From Bacteroidales bacterium (GTDB lineage: Bacteria; Bacteroidota; Bacteroidia; Bacteroidales; VadinHA17), in NCBI GenBank assembly GCA_029210565.1, contig JARGFQ010000004.1:62001-126000 (forward strand): DNA of 64,000 nucleotides, read 5' to 3'. Below are positions 25,032-33,893 of the stretch, piece after piece (within the stretch, counting starts at the first letter, position 1; each line of letters starts with the position of its first letter). The position numbers and the translations under genes were made by a program. The notes beneath the pieces were generated by a model. It was not told the DNA's origin, made no database searches, and was given only the letters and a program-made list of their open reading frames with translations.

Positions 25032-25697
25032 ATGAGTTTCGATTACAATACCCAGAGAAAGAAGATGTCCCTCCCGGAGTACGGCAGGAATGTTCTGAAA
25101 ATGATAGAACACATTAAAACCATAAAGGACCCCGAGGAGAGGAACCAGGCTGCCCGCACCGTTATCCAGATCATGGGCAACCTCAACCCGAACCTTAAGG
25201 AGGTAACGGACTTCAGGCACAAGCTCTGGGATCATATTATGATCATTGCAGATTTTGACCTTGATGTAGATTCGCCCTATCCGCCGCCTGACAGGGTAAA
25301 GCTGGATGCCAAGCCCAACAAGGTGCCTTATCATAACGGTGACGTCAACTATGCCCATTACGGACGGATAGTGCCGGCACTGATCGAGACAGCTGCAGCA
25401 TTGGAAGATGGTGAGGAAAAAGAGTATCTCACTGGTCTTATACTCAACCAGATGAAGAAAGACTACGTTACCTGGAACAATAAGGGCCTGGTAAATGATG
25501 AGCTGATCATCAGGGACCTGGCACAATTGTCGGGTAACAGGCTGAAGGCACCGGAGAACTTCAGGATGGCTGAGATCAAAGAGCTGGTGACATCCCCGAA
25601 GAGCAAGAGCCAGGGAAGATATCAGAGCAGGTCACAGGACAAATACCAGGGCCGGTCAGGCAAACAGGGCAAGAAAAAGCACAAGACCGGCTATTGA
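25032..25697 (+). CDS. DUF4290 domain protein
   Basis: 221 residues, soluble. The DUF4290 pattern is plain: MSFDYNTQRKKMSLPEYGRN at the start, DFRHKLWDHI, and LKAPENFRM toward the end. The last about 35 residues are a basic Ser/Gln/Gly/Lys tail with repeated SKSQGRYQSRSQDKYQGRSG-like elements. Function is unknown but the family is nearly universal in Bacteroidota. A -7-like TAGTTTTG at 25009-25016 precedes it, and the upstream in-frame start at 24990 is rejected. Confidence 0.85.
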   Translation: MSFDYNTQRKKMSLPEYGRNVLKMIEHIKTIKDPEERNQAARTVIQIMGNLNPNLKEVTDFRHKLWDHIMIIADFDLDVDSPYPPPDRVKLDAKPNKVPYHNGDVNYAHYGRIVPALIETAAALEDGEEKEYLTGLILNQMKKDYVTWNNKGLVNDELIIRDLAQLSGNRLKAPENFRMAEIKELVTSPKSKSQGRYQSRSQDKYQGRSGKQGKKKHKTGY

Positions 25698-25715
25698 ATT
25701 CATCAAACCACCAGC

Positions 25716-26099
25716 ATGACAATTACAAACATTACCACATATGATGCACCCCTGCCGGGAGGGCACTACTCGCAGGCCGTTGTCGCAGACAACCTGATCC
25801 TCGTCTCCGGCCAACTGCCAATGGTCGCCCTTACCGGGGAGAAGATCACAGGTGGTATAAGTGACCAGACACTGCAAGCGCTCAGGAATGTGCTCAGCAT
25901 TGTCAAGGCTGCCGGAGGTGATATCACCACAATAGTCAGAACCACCATCTATACCACCGATGTAAAACATTGGGAGGAGATCAACAGGGTCTATGCTGAT
26001 TTCTTTGGCCCCGTGCATCCGGCAAGGTCCATTATCACGGTGGGGGGCCTTCATCATGGATTCCTTGTAGAGATAGAGGCAGTGGCATTTGTGAAGTAG
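25716..26099 (+). CDS. ridA: RidA-family reactive intermediate deaminase
   Basis: 127 residues, full length. RidA enzymes hydrolyse reactive enamine/imine intermediates released by PLP enzymes such as threonine dehydratase. The conserved arginine lies in HPARSIITVGG and the C-terminal motif is GFLVEIEAVAF; the N-terminal part has GGHYSQAVVADNLILVSGQLP. Some residues around VGGLHHG differ from the commonest RidA motif (VARLPKD), so a related subgroup is possible. Follows DUF4290 by 18 bases on the same strand. Confidence 0.88.
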   Translation: MTITNITTYDAPLPGGHYSQAVVADNLILVSGQLPMVALTGEKITGGISDQTLQALRNVLSIVKAAGGDITTIVRTTIYTTDVKHWEEINRVYADFFGPVHPARSIITVGGLHHGFLVEIEAVAFVK

Positions 26100-26170
26100 T
26101 TTGTCACTTTGTCAGTTTTTTTGTTATGGCCGGCATTTTGCTTGTGAGGCTGTAGTTAATTTTTTTTATC

Positions 26171-26761
26171 ATGGTAAAAAAGAAGAGTCACGAAGAGAGG
26201 CATGATGAACGCATGCCTGCAGATGAAACAATAATCAACCAGGCGGCAGCAGATACGGAGCCGGCGGGGCAGGCTGCGTCTGACGGGACTACGGAGTCTG
26301 CCGAAGTGAGCACTACCGAAGAGGAGCTGGCGGCAAAGCTGACAGAAATGCAGGACAAGTACCTCCGCCTGTCAGCTGAATTTGACAACTACAGGAAGCG
26401 CACCCTGCGCGAAAAGATTGAGCTGGCTCAGTCCGGCGGCGAGAGGGTTATTGTAAGCCTGCTTCCCATCATCGATGACTTTGACAGGGCCATGACCTCA
26501 ATGCACACCACTGACGACTACGCTGCGGTAAAAGTTGGTCTGGAACTCATCTACAGCAAGATAAATGACTTCCTCAGACAGAACGGTGTCAAGGAGATTG
26601 CAGTTGTCAATGAGCCTTTCAACAGTGATCTCCATGAGGCGGTCACCGGTGTCGCTGTTGAGGATGAGTCCCTCAGGGGCAAAGTAATAGAGGTCACCCA
26701 GAAGGGTTACAGCCTCAATGAGAAGGTGATCCGATTCCCGAAGGTGGTGGTGGGTGAATAG
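26171..26761 (+). CDS. grpE: GrpE nucleotide exchange factor
   Basis: 196 residues. Releases ADP from DnaK. A charged unstructured N-terminus of about 55 residues leads to the long dimerisation helix (LAAKLTEMQDKYLRLSAEFD, YRKRTLREKIELAQSG) and the C-terminal beta domain (FNSDLHEAVTGV, KGYSLNEKVIRFPKVVV). It precedes dnaJ by 22 bases, the common Bacteroidota pair; dnaK is not nearby. The 71-base leader contains a tandem TTTGTCA repeat (26100-26114) but no convincing promoter. Confidence 0.93.
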   Translation: MVKKKSHEERHDERMPADETIINQAAADTEPAGQAASDGTTESAEVSTTEEELAAKLTEMQDKYLRLSAEFDNYRKRTLREKIELAQSGGERVIVSLLPIIDDFDRAMTSMHTTDDYAAVKVGLELIYSKINDFLRQNGVKEIAVVNEPFNSDLHEAVTGVAVEDESLRGKVIEVTQKGYSLNEKVIRFPKVVVGE

Positions 26762-26783
26762 AAGAACAAGTCTGCACTGAAAG

Positions 26784-27929
26784 ATGTCGAAAAGAGATTA
26801 TTACGAAGTATTGGGCGTCAGCAAGGGAGCCTCCAAAGATGAGATCAAGAAGGCTTACCGCAAGCAGGCGCTGAAATATCATCCTGACAAGAACCCCGGC
26901 GACAAGCAGGCTGAGGAGAATTTCAAGGAGGCCGCTGAGGCTTACGAGGTTCTCAGCAACGATGACAAGAGGGCCCGCTATGACAAGTTCGGGCATGCCG
27001 GCATGGGCAACAACATGGGTGGCGGCTTTGGTGGCGGAATGACCATGGAGGATATATTTTCTTCGTTCGGCGACATCTTCGGTGACGCCTTCGGCGGTGC
27101 GTTCGGTTCACGGCGCAGCGGCCGTTCACGAGGCGTCAACAAGGGCACAAACCTGAGGCTGAAGGTGAAGCTTACCCTTGAAGAGTTTGCTCACGGGGCG
27201 GAGAAGAGGGTGAAGGTAAACAAGTATGTAACCTGCAACACCTGCCTTGGTACCGGTGCAGCCTCCGACAGTGATGTGACAACCTGCTCTGCCTGCAAGG
27301 GTACAGGGCACACCACCAGGGTCATGAACACCATCCTCGGGCAGATGCAGACCAGCGCTCCGTGCAATGTATGCGGCGGCGAGGGTAAGGTGATAACAAA
27401 AAAATGCCCGAAGTGCTACGGCGAAGGTATTGTCCAGGCTGAAGAGGTGATACCCCTCTCAATACCTGCCGGACTGGCACCGGGCATGCATCTGTCAGTC
27501 AGCAGCAAGGGGAATTCCGCAAGACGGGGCGGAATCAACGGTGACCTGATAGTCGTCATTGAGGAAGAACCTCACCCCGAACTCATTCGTGAAGGCAATG
27601 ACATCATCTATAACCTCTTCATCAGTATTCCTGACGCCATACTGGGGGCAAACGCCGAAGTACCGACCATAGAGGGAAAGGTAAGGATCAAGATCGACCC
27701 CGGAACACAGGGCGGGAAGATACTCAGACTCAGGGGCAAGGGACTGCCTGACGTCAACGGGTACGGCAAGGGCGACCTGCTGGTCAACGTCAACGTTTGG
27801 ATACCCAGTAACCTGACCAAAGAAGAACAGAAGGTTATGGAGGAGTACCGCACCTCATCCACCTTCACACCCAGGCCCGACGCCAATGACAAGGGCTTCT
27901 TTGACAGGGTGAAGAACTACTTCTCATAA
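26784..27929 (+). CDS. dnaJ: Chaperone DnaJ (Hsp40)
   Basis: 381 residues, full length. J domain at residues about 4-70 with the HPD motif (YHPDKNPGD), Gly/Phe-rich region (GGGFGGGM), four zinc-binding CxxCxGxG motifs ([32 protein letters not shown]), and the client-binding C-terminal domain with [18 protein letters not shown]. Stimulates the DnaK ATPase. Co-transcribed with grpE and ended by a clear terminator at 27952-27992. Confidence 0.96.
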   Translation: MSKRDYYEVLGVSKGASKDEIKKAYRKQALKYHPDKNPGDKQAEENFKEAAEAYEVLSNDDKRARYDKFGHAGMGNNMGGGFGGGMTMEDIFSSFGDIFGDAFGGAFGSRRSGRSRGVNKGTNLRLKVKLTLEEFAHGAEKRVKVNKYVTCNTCLGTGAASDSDVTTCSACKGTGHTTRVMNTILGQMQTSAPCNVCGGEGKVITKKCPKCYGEGIVQAEEVIPLSIPAGLAPGMHLSVSSKGNSARRGGINGDLIVVIEEEPHPELIREGNDIIYNLFISIPDAILGANAEVPTIEGKVRIKIDPGTQGGKILRLRGKGLPDVNGYGKGDLLVNVNVWIPSNLTKEEQKVMEEYRTSSTFTPRPDANDKGFFDRVKNYFS

Positions 27930-27951
27930 CAGAAAACACACCAGGGAGCAA

Positions 27952-27992
27952 AGGGTTGATTGCTGACAGAATCAGTGTATCAACCTTTTTTT
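27952..27992 (+). terminator. Rho-independent terminator after grpE-dnaJ
   Basis: GGTTGAT (27954-27960) pairs with ATCAACC (27979-27985), an inner CTGA/TCAG helix stabilises the loop, and seven T follow (27986-27992). It lies 25 bases after the dnaJ stop. Confidence 0.85.
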
Positions 27993-27993
27993 A

Positions 27994-28001
27994 TATCTTT
28001 G
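27994..28001 (+). promoter_or_regulatory. -7 box for the ABC transporter genes
   Basis: TATCTTTG sits directly behind the dnaJ terminator and 37 bases before the ATG at 28039, so termination and initiation are back to back. A -33 TTTG at the standard distance is absent. Confidence 0.5.
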
Positions 28002-28038
28002 AGATCCCTGTAACTACGGGTTAATCGTGGAAAGAACA

Positions 28039-28965
28039 ATGGCATTATTTGAAGCACAAAACGTTACGAAACGCTTTGCTACACAGACGGCACTTGACAG
28101 TGTCAGCATCAGCGTTCCGGAACAGAGCATCTACGGGCTGCTGGGCCCCAACGGTGCCGGCAAGACAACACTGATCCGTATCATCAACCAGATCACTGCG
28201 CCCGACAGCGGGGCCATCTTCCTCAACGGCCGCCCGATAAGGCCCGATGATGTGCATAACATCGGGTACCTGCCTGAAGAGCGCGGCCTCTACAAGAAGA
28301 TGAAAGTTGGTGAACAGGCACTTTACCTGGCTCAGCTCAAAGGCCTCAGCCATGCCGAGGCAATGCGCAGGCTGAAGTACTGGTTCAAAAAGCTGGAGAT
28401 AATCGGCTGGTGGGACAAAAAGATACAGGAGCTGTCAAAAGGGATGCAGCAGAAGGTGCAGTTCATCACAACCGTACTCCATGAACCGAAGCTTCTGATC
28501 TTTGATGAACCCTTCACCGGCTTTGACCCCATAAACGTCAAGCAGATAAAGGAAGAGATCCTCTTCCTGCGTGAACGGGGAGCAACCATCATATTCTCAA
28601 CCCATAACATGGGCTCGGTGGAGGAGCTCTGCGACCACATCACCCTGATCAACAAGGCCAATACGATACTCGAAGGAAGCGTGGAGAAGATACGACGCGA
28701 CTGGGCAGCAAATGAATTCAACATTATCTTTGACGGGGAGGTGACTCCGGCAGGCAACGGCCACTTCTCCGTTCTGAACTCCGACTTCGAAGCCGGAAAG
28801 AGCGTGGTGCGCATCAAAGCCACGGAATCAGGCGACACCAACGAGATCATCAAAGCGATGACCGCCGCCGGGAAGGTTGTCTCATTCAACCCCGCCCTGC
28901 CGTCAATGAACGAGATATTTATCAGGGTTGTGGAAACAAGAAACAGGGAAGCTGCAAAAAACTGA
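28039..28965 (+). CDS. ABC transporter ATP-binding protein (NatA-like)
   Basis: 308 residues. ABC ATPase domain in the first 220 residues: Walker A GPNGAGKTTL, signature LSKGMQQKVQ, Walker B LLIFDEPFTGFDP, H-loop ISTHNMGSVEE-type segment (IFSTHNM). A C-terminal domain of about 80 residues (TPAGNGHFSVLNSDF) is the DUF4162-like tail of NatA-type exporters. The ATG at 28039 (MALFEAQNV) is preferred to a GTG at 28027. It pairs with the permease gene three bases downstream. Likely substrates are Na+ or a lipid/drug; not resolved by sequence. Confidence 0.9.
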   Translation: MALFEAQNVTKRFATQTALDSVSISVPEQSIYGLLGPNGAGKTTLIRIINQITAPDSGAIFLNGRPIRPDDVHNIGYLPEERGLYKKMKVGEQALYLAQLKGLSHAEAMRRLKYWFKKLEIIGWWDKKIQELSKGMQQKVQFITTVLHEPKLLIFDEPFTGFDPINVKQIKEEILFLRERGATIIFSTHNMGSVEELCDHITLINKANTILEGSVEKIRRDWAANEFNIIFDGEVTPAGNGHFSVLNSDFEAGKSVVRIKATESGDTNEIIKAMTAAGKVVSFNPALPSMNEIFIRVVETRNREAAKN

Positions 28966-28968
28966 GCC

Positions 28969-30324
28969 ATGAACAAGATATCACTCATTATCCGCAGGGA
29001 ATACATAACCAGGGTACGCAAGAAGTCGTTCATCATCATGACTCTCCTCACTCCCTTCCTCTTTGCCCTTATCTTCATCATCCCGATGCTGGTGATGAGC
29101 AACGAGGACAAGAATTTCAAGAAGATTGCAGTTATCGAAGAGGGATCGGACCTCTTCACCAATGTCATTCCTGACACCAAGGACACCGACTTTGAATATC
29201 TCCAGGGCGTAAGGCTGAATGATATAAAAAACAATTTCTCCGAGATGGGTTACTACGGGGTACTCTATATTTCTCCCCAGATCGTCACTACCCCTGATGC
29301 CATACAGCTGATATCCAGGAAACAACCTCCCATAGGCCTTCTGGATCATATCTCAGGCTCCCTGGAGAAGGAGATAGAGAAGCAGAAGCTGCTGGCATAC
29401 AACATCGAAAACCTCGACGAGATCCTCCACACCATAAACACCAGCGTCAGGATACAGACCATCAAGATGGATGAGTCGGGCAGTACCAGGGAGACCAGCA
29501 CCGGCATCTCGATGGCGCTGGCATATTTAGGGGGATTCCTGATGTACATGCTCGTCTTCATGTTTGGCTCAATGGTGATGCGCGGTGTCATTGAGGAGAA
29601 GACCAACCGTATTGTCGAGGTCATAATCTCATCAGTAAAGCCGGTTCAGCTCATGCTTGGCAAGATCATCGGCGTGGCCCTGGTCGGTCTCACCCAGTTC
29701 GCACTCTGGATAGTGCTTACCCTGGCCCTGGTGATTGTAGTTAAGTCCAGTTTCCTTCCTGACGGAGCCATGGAACAGATGCAGCAGCTGCCGCAGAGCT
29801 TTGCCGGGGCTGATCAGGCGATGGCAGGTGCCGGAGCCTCAACAATATCAGCCGAACAGCTGACAGAGTTCCAGAAACTTTTTGCCGGGGCCCTGAACCA
29901 GCCATGGGGCCTGATCATCTTCAGCTTCATCTTCTACTTCCTGACCGGCTATCTCCTCTATGCATCGCTCTTTGCAGCCATAGGGTCAGCCGTAGACAAT
30001 GAGACGGAGACACAGCAGTTCATGCTGCCCGTGACAATACCGATCATCCTCGGGCTGATAGTGGCGATGGGCACAATGCAGAACCCCGAGAGCTCACTCT
30101 CATTCTGGTTTTCAATCATACCCCTCACATCACCCATTGTTATGATGGCCCGCATACCGTTTGACGTGCCAGCCTGGGAGATAGCATTGTCGATGGGCCT
30201 GATGCTGATCACAATCTTCGGAGCCGTATGGATGGCAGCTAAGATCTACCGTACCGGTATACTCATGTACGGCAAGAAAACATCTTACAAGGAGCTGTGG
30301 AAATGGCTGACATACAAAGGATAA
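28969..30324 (+). CDS. ABC transporter permease (NatB/ABC-2 type)
   Basis: 451 residues. One N-terminal membrane helix (about 22-42), an extracytoplasmic domain of about 140 residues, and five or six C-terminal helices from residue 185 on, as in ABC-2 family permeases of the NatB type. GVIEEKTNRIVEVIISSVKP is the conserved cytoplasmic coupling segment. It forms a two-gene exporter with the ATPase just upstream. A regulator gene follows 12 bases later. Confidence 0.88.
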   Translation: MNKISLIIRREYITRVRKKSFIIMTLLTPFLFALIFIIPMLVMSNEDKNFKKIAVIEEGSDLFTNVIPDTKDTDFEYLQGVRLNDIKNNFSEMGYYGVLYISPQIVTTPDAIQLISRKQPPIGLLDHISGSLEKEIEKQKLLAYNIENLDEILHTINTSVRIQTIKMDESGSTRETSTGISMALAYLGGFLMYMLVFMFGSMVMRGVIEEKTNRIVEVIISSVKPVQLMLGKIIGVALVGLTQFALWIVLTLALVIVVKSSFLPDGAMEQMQQLPQSFAGADQAMAGAGASTISAEQLTEFQKLFAGALNQPWGLIIFSFIFYFLTGYLLYASLFAAIGSAVDNETETQQFMLPVTIPIILGLIVAMGTMQNPESSLSFWFSIIPLTSPIVMMARIPFDVPAWEIALSMGLMLITIFGAVWMAAKIYRTGILMYGKKTSYKELWKWLTYKG

Positions 30325-30336
30325 ACATATATTGAA

Positions 30337-31515
30337 ATGGCAAGGATACTGGTTGTCGACGACGAGAAGTCGATAAGGAATACTTTAAAGGATGTACTTG
30401 AATATGAAAAGTACGAGGTAGATCTTGCCGAAGAGGGTGCCACAGGTATCAAAATGTTCTCACAGGAGACCTATGACGTGGTACTGTGTGACATCAAGAT
30501 GGCAAAGATGGATGGCATCGAGGTGCTGCAGAAGATTCAGGAGATCTCTTCGGATGTGCCTTTGATAATGATCTCGGGACACGGCAACATAGACACGGCT
30601 GTGGACTCGATCAAGAAGGGTGCCTTTGACTTCCTGGAGAAGCCGCTTGATCTCAACAGACTGCTGATAACCATACGCAATGCTCTGGAGAGAGGGTCGC
30701 TGATCAGCCAGACCAGGGTGCTGAAGAAGCAGGTGAGCAAGAGGTTTGAGATCATCGGCGAGTCACTGGCCATCATGACGGTAAAGGAGATGATAGACAG
30801 GGTAGCGCCCACTGAGGCACGTGTGCTCATCACCGGGGCCAACGGCACCGGCAAGGAGCTGGTGGCACACCAGATACATGAGAAGAGCAGCCGCGCCAAA
30901 GGGCCTTTCGTGGAGGTAAACTGTGCTGCCATACCGTCGGAACTCATTGAGAGCGAACTGTTCGGACATGAGAAGGGGTCATTCACCTCAGCCATAAAAC
31001 AGCGCATCGGCAAGTTCGAACAGGCAGGGGGAGGCACCATCTTCCTGGACGAAGTGGGAGACATGAGCCTGGCAGCCCAGGCCAAGGTGCTCCGGGCATT
31101 ACAGGAAAGCAAGATCACCCGTGTGGGGTCAGACAAGGACATTCATGTTGATGTCAGGGTCATTGCCGCAACAAACAAGAATATCAGGGATGAGATCGAA
31201 CACAACACCTTCAGGGAGGATCTCTACCACAGGCTCAGCGTCATCCTGATACACGTGCCCTCACTCAATGAGAGAAGCGAGGACATACCGCTGCTGGCAG
31301 AGCACTTCAACACTCTTATATGCGGTGAGTACGGCATGGGCAAAAAGAAGATCACTCCTGACGCAATCAGTGAACTGCAGAAGATCACCTGGACGGGCAA
31401 TGTCAGGGAGTTCAGGAATGTGCTTGAGAGACTTATCATCCTCTGTCCGGAGGCAATAACAGGCAGGGATGTGATAGCCTATGCCCATCCTGTCTCAGGC
31501 TTCGGTGAGATATGA
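30337..31515 (+). CDS. NtrC-type response regulator lacking a DNA-binding domain
   Basis: 392 residues. Receiver domain 1-120 with phosphoacceptor Asp 52 (VVLCDIKMAKMDG) and Lys in EKPLDL. AAA+ domain about 140-375: Walker A GANGTGKELVA, Walker B GTIFLDEVGDM, and arginine-finger region FREDLYHRLSV. The sigma-54-contact loop reads GSFTSA instead of GAFTGA. The protein ends soon after NVREFRNVLERL with no C-terminal Fis-type HTH (normally about 60 more residues). No histidine kinase is adjacent. How it acts is open; it may work from solution or on another factor. Confidence 0.88.
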   Translation: MARILVVDDEKSIRNTLKDVLEYEKYEVDLAEEGATGIKMFSQETYDVVLCDIKMAKMDGIEVLQKIQEISSDVPLIMISGHGNIDTAVDSIKKGAFDFLEKPLDLNRLLITIRNALERGSLISQTRVLKKQVSKRFEIIGESLAIMTVKEMIDRVAPTEARVLITGANGTGKELVAHQIHEKSSRAKGPFVEVNCAAIPSELIESELFGHEKGSFTSAIKQRIGKFEQAGGGTIFLDEVGDMSLAAQAKVLRALQESKITRVGSDKDIHVDVRVIAATNKNIRDEIEHNTFREDLYHRLSVILIHVPSLNERSEDIPLLAEHFNTLICGEYGMGKKKITPDAISELQKITWTGNVREFRNVLERLIILCPEAITGRDVIAYAHPVSGFGEI

Positions 31516-33872
31516 AAAGGAGGCAGCCAATAGGGTTACTTGCCGTTTTGGTTCTCACCCTGGCTCTTGTGTCAGGTTGTGAAGGCAGGGACGAGGAGAG
31601 CATTCCCGTCCTTTTCAATGACAGCTGGTACTTCATCAGGCAGGACTCTGCCAGCATAGACCATATACTGCCGGGCAACATCCCCAACCACAAGTGGGAG
31701 GAGGTATCACTGCCCCATACAGCATTCATTGAGCCGCTCACGGTGACAGGCAGGCAGTGGACCGCCATCTGCTGGTACAAAAAGATATACAGGGCAGACC
31801 GCCGGCAGCGTCATAAACATACCGGTCTTCTGTTTGACGGTGCCATGCATGATGCCATCGTGTACCTCAACGGTGCCGAGATAACACGTCATAGCGGAGG
31901 ATATCTCCCCTTTTATGTCGATCTGTCGCGCGACCTGCAATACGGCAAGGAGAACGAGATCCTTGTAAGGCTCGACAACAGGGAAAATTCTCACATCCCC
32001 CCCGGCAAGCCTCTTGACCAGCTCGATTTCCTGTGGTACAGCGGGCTCTACCGTAATGTGAGCCTGTACGTGACAGACAAGCTGCACATCACAGCCACGC
32101 CCGAGTCGCATGCTCTTCTTGGCGGCGGCATTATCACAGGGTCACGTGACATTAGCCGTGAGGCTGCCACGATAACTGTCTCTGTCCAGGTGCGCAATGA
32201 TGACAATATACCACGGTCGTTCTGGCTGAAGAATACGCTTCTTGATGCCGCCGGTCTGGAGACCGCCTCATCTCGTTCCGGTCTTACGGAGCTGGAGCCC
32301 GGTCAGAGCATACGGCTGATGACAAAGATGATTGTGATGCATCCCGCCCTCTGGTCGCCTGACAAACCCTTCCTCTATACCCTCGTTACCGAGTTGCTGT
32401 CAGAAAAGGGAGTGACCGACAGGCGTGAGACGCGTACCGGTATCCGGACTGTAAGGATTACCCCGGAGCAGGGGTTAATGATCAACGGCGAGCCTGTCAC
32501 CCCGACCGGCACCAACCGTCACCAGGAGTACCCCTACATCGGCTATGCCCTCTCCGACAATGCAAGCTACCGTGATGTCTTCAAAATCAAGGAGGCAGGG
32601 TTCAATCTCGTGCGCTCTTCATACTACCCGCCCTCGCCTGCTTTCCTTGATGCCTGCGACGAGATCGGCCTGATGGTTATAGATCCCATCCCCGGATGGC
32701 AGTTCCTGGGAGACACTCTCTTCCGCCAGGCATCACTGTGGAACACGCGTATGATGTGCCGCCGCGACCGCAACCATCCGTCGGTAATAATGTGGGAGTC
32801 CTCGCTTAATGAGACTGTGATGCCGCCGTACTTACTCAAGACTCTCCACGAGACGGTGAAGGAGGAGCTGCCTTACGGCAACAACTATACGTGCAGCTGG
32901 ATGGATGCCGCCAGCGATGTCTTCATACCGGCACGACAGCATGCATCGGCACCTGATTACTGGAAGGGATACACGAAAAACAAGCCGCTATTCATCGCTG
33001 AGTACGGCGACTGGGAGTACTATGCCGATGACACCTGTTTCAGTCAGGCCGGCGGAGGTGACTCAGTATCCGCGCTGACAAGCTCAAGGCAACCGCGAGG
33101 TGCAGGAGACCGCGCGATGATGCAGCAAGCCCGTAACTTCCAGGAGTCACATAATGACAACCTGTACGGACCCTGTTTTGGCGACGCCAACTGGCTGATG
33201 TTCGACTATAACCGAGGCTGTGCACCTGATATTGAGACCTCAGGCATCATGGACATATTCAGGATCCCAAAGTTCGCCTACTGGTTCTACCGCAGCCAGG
33301 CGGAGGAAGGGCCCCTCTGCTTCATAGCCCATCATAACCTCCCCACATCAGGCACCACCGTCACGGTGTACAGCAATGCCGACACGGTGAGGCTGTTTCA
33401 GAATGACACACTTATTGCGGTACAGGCTCCTGACAGTGACCGTAACTCAGTGAACCTTAGGCACCCGCCCTTCACCTTTACTCTTCCGCGATACATTCCC
33501 GGCACCATAAGGGCGATGGCATTCAGAAACGGAGCTGAGATAGCCTCTCACAGCGTCACCACCCCCGGTTCGCCGGCAGCACTGAGGCTCATTGCCGACT
33601 TCAGCAACAAGCATCTGCAGGCCGACGGCACCGATGCCGTCTTTGTATATGCCTCCCTCGTTGACTCAGCAGGCAATCCTGTCTATGACGGCAGCCTGCC
33701 GGTTCAGTTCTCGGTAAGGGGCGACGCCTCCCTTCTGGGTGATAACCCTGTAACGGCTGAGGCCGGCATAGCGTCGATACTGCTCAGGGCCGGCACCCAT
33801 CCCGGCAGGGTGATGATCAGGGCCTCCGCCGAAGGGCTGGCCGAAGCTGAGATAATGACTGAGACAAAGTAA
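31512..33872 (+). CDS. Glycoside hydrolase family 2 (beta-galactosidase-like) lipoprotein
   Basis: 786 residues with a lipoprotein signal (lipobox Cys 23, LVSGC). GH2 layout: sugar-binding jelly-roll (about 35-200), immunoglobulin-like domain (about 210-320), TIM barrel (about 325-600) with acid/base Glu 434 (SSLNET) and nucleophile Glu 497 (LFIAEYGDW), then two beta domains, the last one a DUF4982/big-type domain. Removes terminal beta-linked sugars, most likely galactose; specificity not resolved. Start overlaps the regulator stop by four bases, an odd pairing with no obvious functional link. No SusC/SusD pair is adjacent. Confidence 0.88.
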   Translation: MKRRQPIGLLAVLVLTLALVSGCEGRDEESIPVLFNDSWYFIRQDSASIDHILPGNIPNHKWEEVSLPHTAFIEPLTVTGRQWTAICWYKKIYRADRRQRHKHTGLLFDGAMHDAIVYLNGAEITRHSGGYLPFYVDLSRDLQYGKENEILVRLDNRENSHIPPGKPLDQLDFLWYSGLYRNVSLYVTDKLHITATPESHALLGGGIITGSRDISREAATITVSVQVRNDDNIPRSFWLKNTLLDAAGLETASSRSGLTELEPGQSIRLMTKMIVMHPALWSPDKPFLYTLVTELLSEKGVTDRRETRTGIRTVRITPEQGLMINGEPVTPTGTNRHQEYPYIGYALSDNASYRDVFKIKEAGFNLVRSSYYPPSPAFLDACDEIGLMVIDPIPGWQFLGDTLFRQASLWNTRMMCRRDRNHPSVIMWESSLNETVMPPYLLKTLHETVKEELPYGNNYTCSWMDAASDVFIPARQHASAPDYWKGYTKNKPLFIAEYGDWEYYADDTCFSQAGGGDSVSALTSSRQPRGAGDRAMMQQARNFQESHNDNLYGPCFGDANWLMFDYNRGCAPDIETSGIMDIFRIPKFAYWFYRSQAEEGPLCFIAHHNLPTSGTTVTVYSNADTVRLFQNDTLIAVQAPDSDRNSVNLRHPPFTFTLPRYIPGTIRAMAFRNGAEIASHSVTTPGSPAALRLIADFSNKHLQADGTDAVFVYASLVDSAGNPVYDGSLPVQFSVRGDASLLGDNPVTAEAGIASILLRAGTHPGRVMIRASAEGLAEAEIMTETK

Positions 33873-33893
33873 AGCGGGTGAGGAAGAGGCTTC

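Noticed and set aside
26100..26114. Tandem TTTGTCA before grpE as a heat-shock promoter
   Set aside because: One box could serve as -33 TTTG, but the matching -7 position reads GCATTTTG with two mismatches, so the call is too weak.
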